Origin: JB111 sp049856175
Lineage (GTDB): Bacteria > Actinomycetota > Actinomycetes > Actinomycetales > Actinomycetaceae
Assembly (NCBI RefSeq): GCF_049856175.1
Contig: NZ_JBNDNA010000007.1
Span: 124,001-188,000 of the forward strand
Direction: 5' to 3'
Length of the DNA: 64,000 bases
The notes below the pieces were generated by a model. The model saw nothing but the letters and a program-made list of their open reading frames with translations. It was not told where the DNA came from and made no database searches. Shown here one piece after another: positions 8,375-16,066 of this stretch. Both the position numbers and the translations under genes were made by a program. How positions within the stretch are numbered: position 1 is the first letter of the stretch; every line of letters begins with the position of its first letter.

Positions 8375-9751
8375 GTGGCAGACCAGGAGTACGACATCGT
8401 CATCCTCGGAGCGGGCAGCGGCGGTTACGCCGCAGCCCTGCGCGGGGCGCAGCTGGGGCTGAGCGTCGCGCTCGTCGAGGCGGACAAGCTCGGGGGCACC
8501 TGCCTGCACCGCGGCTGCATCCCGACCAAGGCGCTGCTCCACGCGGCGGAGGTCGCGGACGAGATCCACGGCTCCGAGCACGTGGGCGTGAAGGCCTCCT
8601 TCGAGGGCATCGACATGCCCGGCGTCAACGGCTACCGGGACGGGGTCGTCGGGAAGCTCTACAAGGGCCTGCAGGGCCTGGTCTCGGCGTCGTCGATCGA
8701 GTACGTCACCGGCTGGGGCACGCTGGTCGCGCCCAACACCGTCGAGGTCGACGGGCGTCGCCTGGTCGGCCGCAACGTCATCCTCGCCTCGGGCTCGTAC
8801 TCGAAGTCCCTCCCGGGCCTGGAGCTCGGCGGCCGCGTCATCACCTCCGAGCAGGCCCTCACGCTCGACCACGTGCCGAGCTCGGTGGTCGTCCTCGGCG
8901 GCGGCGTCATCGGCGTCGAGTTCGCGTCGGTCTGGAAGTCGTTCGGCGCGGACGTCACCATCATCGAGGGGCTGCCCAACCTCGTGCCCAACGAGGACCC
9001 CGCGGTCTCCAAGGCCCTCGAGCGCGCCTTCCGCAAGCGCAAGATCGCGTTCCACACCGGCGCCCGCTTCTCCGGCGTCACGCAGACCGACTCCGGCGTC
9101 ACGGTGACCACCGAGGACGGGAAGTCGATCGAGGCCGACTACCTGCTCGTCGCCGTCGGCCGCGGCCCGGCCACCTCGAACCTCGGCTACGAGGAGCAGG
9201 GCGTGGAGATGGACCGTGGTTTCGTCCTCACGAACGAGCGCCTCGCCACGAACCTGCCGAACGTGTACGCCGTCGGCGACATCGTCCCCGGTCTGCAGCT
9301 GGCCCACCGCGGATTCCAGCAGGGCATCTTCGTGGCCGAGGAGATCGCCGGGCTCGACCCGGTCGTCATCGACGAGGCGGGCATCCCCAAGGTCACCTAC
9401 TGCGAGCCGGAGGTCGCCTCCGTGGGGCTCACCCAGCCGCAGGCCGAGGAGACCTACGGCAAGGACAACGTCGAGATCGTCGAGTTCAACCTCGCGGGCA
9501 ACGGCAAGTCACAGATCCTGCGCACCACCGGGTTCATCAAGCTGGTCCGCGAGAAGGACGGGCCGATCGTCGGCTACCACGCGGTCGGCACCCGGGTCGG
9601 TGAGCTCGTCGCCGAGGGCCAGCTCTTGGTCAACTGGGAGGCCTACCCGGAGGACGTCGCCGCGCTCGTGCACGCCCACCCCACCCAGAACGAGGCGGTC
9701 GGCGAGGCAGCGCTCGCGCTGGCCGGCAAGCCGCTCCACTCGCACAACTGA
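8375..9751 (+). CDS. lpdA: Dihydrolipoyl dehydrogenase (E3)
   Basis: FAD enzyme of 458 residues that reoxidises dihydrolipoamide on 2-oxoacid dehydrogenase and glycine cleavage complexes. It shows the FAD motif GAGSGGYAAALRGA, the redox disulfide GGTCLHRGCIPTKALLH, the NAD site VLGGGVIGVEFASVW, the second FAD motif NVYAVGDI, and the C-terminal His-Glu dyad in HAHPTQNEAVGEA. The start is GTG 8375 with AAGGAG 6 nt upstream; a longer reading 21 codons upstream lacks a ribosome site. The E2 gene follows 28 nt later, so both probably share a transcript. Confidence 0.95.
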   Translation: MADQEYDIVILGAGSGGYAAALRGAQLGLSVALVEADKLGGTCLHRGCIPTKALLHAAEVADEIHGSEHVGVKASFEGIDMPGVNGYRDGVVGKLYKGLQGLVSASSIEYVTGWGTLVAPNTVEVDGRRLVGRNVILASGSYSKSLPGLELGGRVITSEQALTLDHVPSSVVVLGGGVIGVEFASVWKSFGADVTIIEGLPNLVPNEDPAVSKALERAFRKRKIAFHTGARFSGVTQTDSGVTVTTEDGKSIEADYLLVAVGRGPATSNLGYEEQGVEMDRGFVLTNERLATNLPNVYAVGDIVPGLQLAHRGFQQGIFVAEEIAGLDPVVIDEAGIPKVTYCEPEVASVGLTQPQAEETYGKDNVEIVEFNLAGNGKSQILRTTGFIKLVREKDGPIVGYHAVGTRVGELVAEGQLLVNWEAYPEDVAALVHAHPTQNEAVGEAALALAGKPLHSHN

Positions 9752-9779
9752 GCCCGCGCCCTAGGAGAAAGCACACATC

Positions 9780-11621
9780 ATGTCTGAAGCCGTGAAGATG
9801 CCCGCCCTGGGCGAGTCGGTCAGCGAGGGAACGGTCACCCAGTGGCTCAAGGCCGTCGGGGACACCGTCGAGGTCGACGAGCCGCTGCTCGAGGTCTCCA
9901 CCGACAAGGTCGACACCGAGGTGCCCTCCCCCGTGGCCGGCACGATCGAGAAGATCCTCGTCGAGGAGGACGAGACCGTCGAGGTCGGGACCGACCTCGT
10001 GATGATCGGCGACGGCTCCGGCGGCGGGTCGGACGACGCACCCGCCGACGAGGCCCCCGCCGAGACCGACGAGGCCCCCGCCGAGGCTGAGGAGCCTGCC
10101 GAGCCGGAGTCCGAGGAGCCTGCCGAGGAGCCCGCTGAGGAGGCGCCCGCCGAGCAGGAGGCCGAGGAGGCCTCGGAGTCCGCTCCGGCGTCCGCGTCCA
10201 CCGGTGGTGGTGGGGGCCAGGAGGTGACGATGCCCGCGCTGGGCGAGTCGGTCAGCGAGGGAACCGTCACCCAGTGGCTCAAGGCCGTCGGGGACGAGGT
10301 CGCCGTCGACGAGCCCCTGCTCGAGGTCTCCACCGACAAGGTCGACACCGAGGTCCCGTCCCCGTTCTCGGGCACGCTCACCGACATCAAGGTCGGCGAG
10401 GACGAGACGGTCGAGGTCGGGGCCGTGCTCGCGATCATCGGAGGCGACGCCGACTCGTCCGCCGCCGCGCCGGCCGAGGAGGCCGCCCCGGCACCGTCGA
10501 AGCCGGCCGAGGACAAGCCCGCCGAGCAGCCGGAGGACGAGCCCGAGCCCCCGAAGGAGAAGGCCGCTCCGCCGGCCCCGCCGGAGGACAAGCCGGAGCC
10601 CCCGAAGGAGAAGGCCGCTCCCCCGGCCCCGCCGGAGGACAAGCCCGAGCCCCCGACGGAGAAGCCAGCCCCGCCCGCGGACGCCGCCGGCGCGACCTCC
10701 TACGTGACGCCGCTGGTGCGCAAGCTCGCCCGCGACCTCGGCGTCGACCTCGACACGGTCTCCGGGTCCGGCGTCGGCGGCCGCATCCGCAAGCAGGACG
10801 TCGAGGCCGCCGCCGAGGCGGCCAAGGCACCCGCGGCCGCGTCCGCCGCTCCGGCCGGTGCGCCCGCCGCCAAGGCCCCGACGACGGTCCCGCCGGCGTC
10901 GACCCTGCGCGGCACCACGGAGAAGATGTCCCGCACCCGCAAGGTCATCGCCAAGCGGATGATGGAGTCGATGCAGACGACCGCGCAGCTGACGACGGTC
11001 GTCGAGGTGGACCTCACCCGCATCGCCGACCTGCGCACGCGGGCGAAGTCGACGTTCCAGGCCAACGAGGGCGTCAAGCTCACGTACCTGCCGTTCCTCG
11101 TCAAGTCCGCGACGGAGGCGCTCAAGGCGCACCCGAAGCTCAACGCGCAGATCGACGGCGAGAACGTGATCTACCACGACGTGGAGAACGTCGGCATCGC
11201 GGTGGACACCGAGAAGGGCCTCATGGTCACGGTCGTCAAGGACGCCGGCGACCTCACGCTCGGCGGCATCGCCAAGCGCATCGCCGAGCAGGCCGACCGG
11301 GCCCGCACCGGCAAGGTCACACCGGACGACGTGAGCGGAGCGACCTTCACGGTCACCAACACCGGCTCCGGCGGCGCGCTGTTCGACACGCCGATCGTCA
11401 ACCAGCCCGGCGTCGCCATCCTCGGCACGGGGACCATCACGCGCCGCCCCGTGGTCGTGAAGGACACCGACGGCAACGAGGCGATCGCCATCCGCTCGAT
11501 GATGTACCTGGCGATCAGCTACGACCACCAGCTGGTCGACGGCGCCGACGCCGCCCGGTTCCTCCAGACCATGAAGGCACGCCTCGAGGAGGGCTCCTTC
11601 GAGGGCGACCTCGGTCTCTGA
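9780..11621 (+). CDS. sucB: Dihydrolipoyl acyltransferase (E2) with two lipoyl domains, SucB/DlaT type
   Basis: Core acyltransferase of a 2-oxoacid dehydrogenase complex, 613 residues. Order: lipoyl domain 1 (about 1-80, lysine in STDKVDTEVPSP), acidic Glu/Ala linker, lipoyl domain 2 (about 148-222, same DKVDTEVPSP), Pro/Lys/Glu linker with a 17-residue repeat, E3-binding domain (TPLVRKLARDLGVDLDTVSGSG), Ala/Pro linker, and the catalytic domain ending with SYDHQLVDGADAARF. In that active-site motif the His and Asp are kept, while the usual Arg of DHRxxDG is Gln. Actinobacterial E2 of this type can serve both pyruvate and 2-oxoglutarate complexes; which one cannot be told here. The LipB-LipA gene that would lipoylate it lies next. 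Confidence 0.92.
   Translation: MSEAVKMPALGESVSEGTVTQWLKAVGDTVEVDEPLLEVSTDKVDTEVPSPVAGTIEKILVEEDETVEVGTDLVMIGDGSGGGSDDAPADEAPAETDEAPAEAEEPAEPESEEPAEEPAEEAPAEQEAEEASESAPASASTGGGGGQEVTMPALGESVSEGTVTQWLKAVGDEVAVDEPLLEVSTDKVDTEVPSPFSGTLTDIKVGEDETVEVGAVLAIIGGDADSSAAAPAEEAAPAPSKPAEDKPAEQPEDEPEPPKEKAAPPAPPEDKPEPPKEKAAPPAPPEDKPEPPTEKPAPPADAAGATSYVTPLVRKLARDLGVDLDTVSGSGVGGRIRKQDVEAAAEAAKAPAAASAAPAGAPAAKAPTTVPPASTLRGTTEKMSRTRKVIAKRMMESMQTTAQLTTVVEVDLTRIADLRTRAKSTFQANEGVKLTYLPFLVKSATEALKAHPKLNAQIDGENVIYHDVENVGIAVDTEKGLMVTVVKDAGDLTLGGIAKRIAEQADRARTGKVTPDDVSGATFTVTNTGSGGALFDTPIVNQPGVAILGTGTITRRPVVVKDTDGNEAIAIRSMMYLAISYDHQLVDGADAARFLQTMKARLEEGSFEGDLGL
10542..10694 (+). repeat. 51-bp in-frame repeat in the E2 linker
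   Basis: Three tandem 51-bp units encode PEPPKEKAAPPAPPEDK twice and then a diverged copy beginning PEPPTEKPAPPAD. The units lie between lipoyl domain 2 and the E3-binding domain, where a flexible charged Pro-rich linker is expected. Copy number may vary between strains. Confidence 0.8.
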
Positions 11622-11635
11622 CACCGGCAGCACCG

Positions 11636-11678
11636 GCGGGCCCCGTCACCCCTGCGCAGGGGGTGACGGGGCCCGCCG
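11636..11678 (+). terminator. Strong hairpin after sucB
   Basis: A perfect 18-bp stem (11636-11653 with 11661-11678) and a 7-nt loop TGCGCAG start 14 nt after the E2 stop. This is the strongest hairpin in the window and should separate sucB from the lipB-lipA gene. No U-tract. Confidence 0.75.
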
Positions 11679-11747
11679 TCGTCCGCCCTGCGGCCACGGT
11701 CTGTCCAGGTGGACGCGGAGCTTCGCCGCACGGTTAGCATCGAGGGT

Positions 11748-13658
11748 ATGGATCTGCGCAGGCTCGATCTCGGCACCACCCTGACCGACTACGGCACGGC
11801 GTGGGACCTGCAGCGCGAGGTGCACGCCCGGGTCGCAGCGGGCGAGTCCCGCGACACGCTGCTCCTGCTCGAGCACGCCCCCGTCTACACCGCCGGCCGG
11901 CGCACGGCTCGGTCGGACCGGCCCACCGACGGCACCCCGGTCGTCGACGTCGACCGCGGGGGCCGCATCACCTGGCACGGGCCCGGCCAGCTCGTCGTCT
12001 ACCCGATCGTCCGCCTCGCCGAGCCCGTCGACGTCGTGGCCTACGTGCGGGCCCTCGAGGACGCCGTCGTCGAGGCGTGCGCCGAGCTCGGGCTGAGCAC
12101 CACGCGCGTGCCGGGCCGCACCGGCGTGTGGGTGCCGGGCACGGACGGTGGCGTCGACGCGAAGATCTGTGCGATCGGCGTGCGCGTGGCCCGGGCCACG
12201 ACGATGCACGGCATCGCCCTCAACGTCGCCCCCGATCTCACCTCCTACGACCGGATCGTCCCCTGCGGCATCCCGGACGCCGGCGTCACCTCGCTGAGCG
12301 AGGCCCTCGGCCGGTCGTTGACCCTCGCCGAGGTCGCCGACGTCGTGGAACGTGCGCTCGTCCGGCACCTGCTGCCGATGACGGCCGCCCACACCCTGCC
12401 CGACGTCGCGGCCGACGCCGTCACCGCCCCGCCCGCACCGGCCCCGGCCGCGTCCCGGTCCGGCGGGAACGGGGAGTACGTCAAGGTCGACCTCGGCCTG
12501 CAGGCCGTCGGCGCCACCGGGGGCCCGTGCGGCTCGGGTGGCGGCTCGTGCGGCTGCGGGGGCGGCGGGTCGTGCGGCTGCGGCGGGCACGGCGACGCGA
12601 AGGTCGACGCCCAGCCGGCCCCGGCCGCCTCGGCCCCGCCGGTGCGCCCGCGAAGGACCGCGCCGGGCGAGCGCAAGATGCTGCGCGTCGAGAAGCGCAA
12701 CGCCGAGACGCCCATCGGTGCGAAGCCGGCGTGGATCAAGACGCGCGCGACGATGGGACCGGAGTACAACGAGCTCAAGGACCTCGTGCACGGCCAAGGA
12801 CTCAACACGGTCTGCGAGGAGGCGGGCTGCCCCAACATCTACGAGTGCTGGGAGGACCGCGAGGCGACGTTCCTCATCGGCGGGTCCCAGTGCACGCGCC
12901 GCTGCGACTTCTGCCAGATCGACACCGGCAAGCCGGCCCTGTTCGACCGCGCGGAGCCGCTCAAGGTGGCGAGCTCGGTGCGCCGGATGGGCCTGAGGTA
13001 CTCGACTATCACCGGCGTGGCCCGCGACGACCTCGACGACGGCGGCGCCTGGCTCTACGCCGAGACCGTGCGGCAGATCCACCGTCTCAACCCGGGCACC
13101 GGCGTCGAGCTGCTCATCCCCGACTTCGACGCGGACCCCGACCAGCTCGCCGAGGTCTTCTCCTCGCGCCCGGAGGTGCTCGCGCACAACGTCGAGACCG
13201 TGCCGCGCATCTTCCGGCGCATCCGTCCCGGCTTCCGCTACGACCGCTCGCTCTCGGTCCTGCGCGCCGCACGCGACGACGGCTTCGTCACCAAGTCCAA
13301 CATCATGCTCGGCATGGGTGAGACGTTCGACGAGGTCGTCGAGGCCCTGCGCCTCATCCGCGAGGCAGGCACCGACCTCATCACCATCAACCAGTACATG
13401 CGGCCCTCCCTGCGGCACCACCCGGTCGACCGCTGGGTCAAGCCGCAGGAGTTCGTCGAGCTGTCCGACATCGCCACCGAGCTGGGCTACCTCGGCGTCA
13501 TGGCCGGACCGCTGGTCCGCTCGAGCTACCGGGCCGGGCGCCTGTGGGGCCAGGCGATGACGAGCCGCGGCGAGGAGGTCCCCGAGCAGCTCCGCCACCT
13601 CACCGAGGAGGGCAGCTCCCGCCAGGAGGCATCCTCCCTGCTCGCGCGGCTGGGCTGA
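11748..13658 (+). CDS. lipBA: Fused octanoyltransferase LipB - lipoyl synthase LipA
   Basis: One uninterrupted frame of 636 residues carries both enzymes of endogenous lipoylation. Residues 1-222 are LipB, which moves octanoyl from ACP to the lipoyl domain: RITWHGPGQLVVYPI, Lys139 in AKICAIGV and catalytic Cys173 in IVPCGI. Residues 300-636 are LipA, a radical-SAM enzyme that inserts both sulfurs: auxiliary-cluster CX4CX5C (Cys356, 361, 367), radical-SAM CX3CX2C (Cys382, 386, 389) and the serine ligand in RSSYRAG near 592. Between them is an Ala/Pro linker with a Gly/Cys core, GSCGCGG twice (Cys261, 268, 270, 276, 278; His281). The ATG has TAGCAT 7 nt upstream, leaderless. In most relatives I know these are separate adjacent genes. 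An internal start near Met311 could also give free LipA. Confidence 0.9.
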   Translation: MDLRRLDLGTTLTDYGTAWDLQREVHARVAAGESRDTLLLLEHAPVYTAGRRTARSDRPTDGTPVVDVDRGGRITWHGPGQLVVYPIVRLAEPVDVVAYVRALEDAVVEACAELGLSTTRVPGRTGVWVPGTDGGVDAKICAIGVRVARATTMHGIALNVAPDLTSYDRIVPCGIPDAGVTSLSEALGRSLTLAEVADVVERALVRHLLPMTAAHTLPDVAADAVTAPPAPAPAASRSGGNGEYVKVDLGLQAVGATGGPCGSGGGSCGCGGGGSCGCGGHGDAKVDAQPAPAASAPPVRPRRTAPGERKMLRVEKRNAETPIGAKPAWIKTRATMGPEYNELKDLVHGQGLNTVCEEAGCPNIYECWEDREATFLIGGSQCTRRCDFCQIDTGKPALFDRAEPLKVASSVRRMGLRYSTITGVARDDLDDGGAWLYAETVRQIHRLNPGTGVELLIPDFDADPDQLAEVFSSRPEVLAHNVETVPRIFRRIRPGFRYDRSLSVLRAARDDGFVTKSNIMLGMGETFDEVVEALRLIREAGTDLITINQYMRPSLRHHPVDRWVKPQEFVELSDIATELGYLGVMAGPLVRSSYRAGRLWGQAMTSRGEEVPEQLRHLTEEGSSRQEASSLLARLG

Positions 13659-13659
13659 C

Positions 13660-14619
13660 GTGACCACCCGCCGGGAGGACCAGGACGGCCGGCTCGCCGT
13701 CGTCGCCGGTTCGTCCGGGCTCGTGGGGAGCGCCCTCGTCGATGCGCTGGACCGGCGCGGCTGGCGGGTACGTCGGCTGCTGCGGCCGTCGTCGGGACGC
13801 GCCGGACGGGACGACGCCACGTGGGACCCGGCGAACGCCCTCCTGGATGTGGCGGCGCTGGACGGCGCGGACCTCGTCGTCAATCTCGCGGGGGCGGGGC
13901 TCGGCGACAAACGGTGGACCGAGGCCTACAAGGGCACGGCCCTGCTGTCCCGCACGTCGAGCACCTCGCTGCTGGCGACGACGCTCGCCCGCGCCCTCGA
14001 GGCCGGTCGGACGGCCCCGGGGGTGCGCTACCTGCAGGGCAGCGCGGTCGGCTGGTACGGGGACCGCGGTGAGGAGGTCCTCACGGAGGACTCCCCCGCC
14101 GGACGCGGGTTCACGGCCGACCTGTCGGCCGCCTGGGAGGCCGCGGCGGCGCCCGCCGTCAAGGCCGGGGTGCCGACCGCGTTCCTGCGCACCGGGATCG
14201 TGCTGGCCCCCCGCGGCGGCGCGCTCGGCCGGATGCTGCCCCTGCTCAGGGCCGGCCTGGGCGGGCCGCTCGGCGGCGGGCAGCAGTGGTGGCCGTGGAT
14301 CACGCTGGAGGACCACGTCCGGGCCCAGCTCCATCTCGCAGGCTCCGCGCGGGTCGGCCCGATCAACCTCGCGGCGCCCGGCGAGGCGCGCCAGCGCGAG
14401 GTGCTCGCTGCCCTCGCGCACGAGCTCCGCCGGCCGTTCGGGCTCCCGGTGCCGGGCCTCGCGCTGCGCGCCGTGCTCGGCGAGTTCGCTGCCGACGTCC
14501 TCGCCTCCCAGCGCATGCGCCCCGAGACGCTCGTCGCTGACGGCTTCGAGTTCGCGCACCCGGACGTGGCCTCCGCCGCGCGGTGGCTGGTCGGTCCGGG
14601 CGGCTCGCGAACGAGCTGA
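13660..14619 (+). CDS. TIGR01777 family NAD(P)-binding epimerase-like protein (SDR39U1)
   Basis: Extended-SDR protein of 319 residues, function not established in the family. It has the dinucleotide motif VVAGSSGLVGSALVDAL (family form GxxGxxG), LVVNLAGAGLGDKRWTEAYK, SAVGWYGDRG with the Tyr-Gly-Asp seen in this family, and the C-terminal region AVLGEFAADVLASQRMRPE. GTG start 1 nt after the lipBA stop, so the genes are translationally coupled. The role is unknown; the coupling to lipoylation is worth noting but not proof of function. Confidence 0.85.
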   Translation: MTTRREDQDGRLAVVAGSSGLVGSALVDALDRRGWRVRRLLRPSSGRAGRDDATWDPANALLDVAALDGADLVVNLAGAGLGDKRWTEAYKGTALLSRTSSTSLLATTLARALEAGRTAPGVRYLQGSAVGWYGDRGEEVLTEDSPAGRGFTADLSAAWEAAAAPAVKAGVPTAFLRTGIVLAPRGGALGRMLPLLRAGLGGPLGGGQQWWPWITLEDHVRAQLHLAGSARVGPINLAAPGEARQREVLAALAHELRRPFGLPVPGLALRAVLGEFAADVLASQRMRPETLVADGFEFAHPDVASAARWLVGPGGSRTS

Positions 14620-14629
14620 CCCCGGCGAC

Positions 14630-16057
14630 CTACCGGCCCTCCGGCATGGACGCGTGCTCGCCGGCGTGGCGGCGCGGGGGCGGGACGAGGCTCGCGAGAA
14701 CGGCGGAGACCAGGGCGCTGACCAGCCCGAGCACCAGGGCCGCACGGAAGCCGTCGATGCCGGGCGCCTCCACGCCGTCCACGCTGGTCGTGGACCGGGC
14801 CAGGACCGCCGCCACGACGGTGGCGGCCGAGGTGGTGCCGAGGCTGCGCATGAACTGGTTGAGGCCGTTGGCCGCGCCGGTCTCCGTCGACGGCACCGCG
14901 CTCATGACGAGCGAGGGCATCGCCGCGAAACCGAGGCCGATCCCGACACCGGCGAGCAGATTGACGAGCAGCACGAGGCCGACGTCCAGGGGCGCCACGA
15001 CGGAGAGGCCGTAGCCGAGCGCGATGACGAGGGCCCCGGAGACCAGCAGCGGCTTGGGGCCGAAGCGGCCCATGAGGCGTCCTGCGACGGGTGACATGAC
15101 GAGCATGGCCAGACCCAGGGGCATGAGGACCAGCCCCGACTGGATCAACGACAGCCCGAGTCCGCCGCGCTCCCGGGGCAGCTCGAGCAGCTGGGGGAAG
15201 ACGACGTTGGCGGTGAACAGGGCGAACCCCATCGCGACGGACGCCAGGTTGGTCACGAGCACGGTCCCGCGGGCCGACACCCGAAGGTCGACGAGCGGGT
15301 TGGGGACCCGTAGCTCGAACACGCCCCAGGCAAGCAGGACGGCGACGCCACCGAGCGTGAGCCAGATCGTGAGCGGGGACGTCCAGCCCCAGTCGTTCCC
15401 GCGTGAGACAGCGAGCAGTACACCGGTCAGCCCGGCGGTGAGCCCGACGATGCCCACGACGTCGAGCCGGCCGCCCGTGCGCAGCGTGCTCGGCGGAACG
15501 ACCCACGCCACCAGTACGAGCAGGACGAGACCGAGTGCGGAGGCTCCCCAGAACAGCACGTGCCAGTCGGCGTACTGGGTGACGGCCGCGCTGATCGGCA
15601 GGCCGAGCGCGGCACCGACGCCGAGGGTGGCGCTGACGAGGGCGATGGCCGACGGCAGACGGTCGGGGTGCAGGACGTCGCGGAGGACGGAGATGCCGAG
15701 GGGAATGACGCCGAGACCCGCCCCCTGGAGCGCGCGACCGACGATGAGGGGGACGACCGAGTAGGCCAGCGCGGCGACGACCGAGCCCGCCACGAGCGCA
15801 CCCACGAGGAGCAGGAGGACGCGCCGCTTGCCGTACATGTCGCCGAGCCGTCCCGAGATCGGCGTGCAGATCGCCCCGGCGAGGAGCGTGCTCGTGATGG
15901 CCCAGGCGGTGTCGTCGCGGGTGGCGCCGAGCAGCTCCGGCAGCTCCGACTGGATGGGGATGAGCAGCGTCTGCATGAACGAGGCCGTCATGCCCGCCAG
16001 GGCGAGGACCGCGACGACACCTCCGCCGCTCGGCGGCGCCAGTCGTCCTCTCGTCAC
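14630..16057 (-). CDS. MFS transporter, DHA2-like drug exporter
   Basis: Integral membrane exporter of 475 residues with 12-14 predicted helices. Motif A of the major facilitator superfamily appears as GRLGDMYGKRRVLL after the second helix, followed by GRALQGAGLGVIPLG (motif C-like) and a DHA2-type second half with GRLMGRFGPKPLL. Family members export drugs or metabolites by proton antiport. GTG start: its -10 box TAGCCT (16064-16069) overlaps the stop codon of the pseudokinase gene and ends 6 nt before the start, so it has its own leaderless promoter as well as possible read-through. It converges on the TIGR01777 gene. Confidence 0.88.
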   Translation of the reverse strand: MTRGRLAPPSGGGVVAVLALAGMTASFMQTLLIPIQSELPELLGATRDDTAWAITSTLLAGAICTPISGRLGDMYGKRRVLLLLVGALVAGSVVAALAYSVVPLIVGRALQGAGLGVIPLGISVLRDVLHPDRLPSAIALVSATLGVGAALGLPISAAVTQYADWHVLFWGASALGLVLLVLVAWVVPPSTLRTGGRLDVVGIVGLTAGLTGVLLAVSRGNDWGWTSPLTIWLTLGGVAVLLAWGVFELRVPNPLVDLRVSARGTVLVTNLASVAMGFALFTANVVFPQLLELPRERGGLGLSLIQSGLVLMPLGLAMLVMSPVAGRLMGRFGPKPLLVSGALVIALGYGLSVVAPLDVGLVLLVNLLAGVGIGLGFAAMPSLVMSAVPSTETGAANGLNQFMRSLGTTSAATVVAAVLARSTTSVDGVEAPGIDGFRAALVLGLVSALVSAVLASLVPPPRRHAGEHASMPEGR

Positions 16058-16066
16058 CGTGGCAGG

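Noticed and set aside
9630..11633. 667-codon open frame on the minus strand
   Set aside because: Antisense to lpdA and sucB; low-complexity Arg/Gly/Leu translation caused by G+C codon bias, with no domain or start signal.
12678..13658. Separate lipA gene starting at the internal ATG
   Set aside because: No stop codon separates it from lipB and no ribosome site or -10 box precedes this ATG; kept only as a possible secondary start.
11646..13910. 754-codon open frame on the minus strand
   Set aside because: Antisense to the lipBA gene, whose catalytic motifs are unmistakable on the plus strand.
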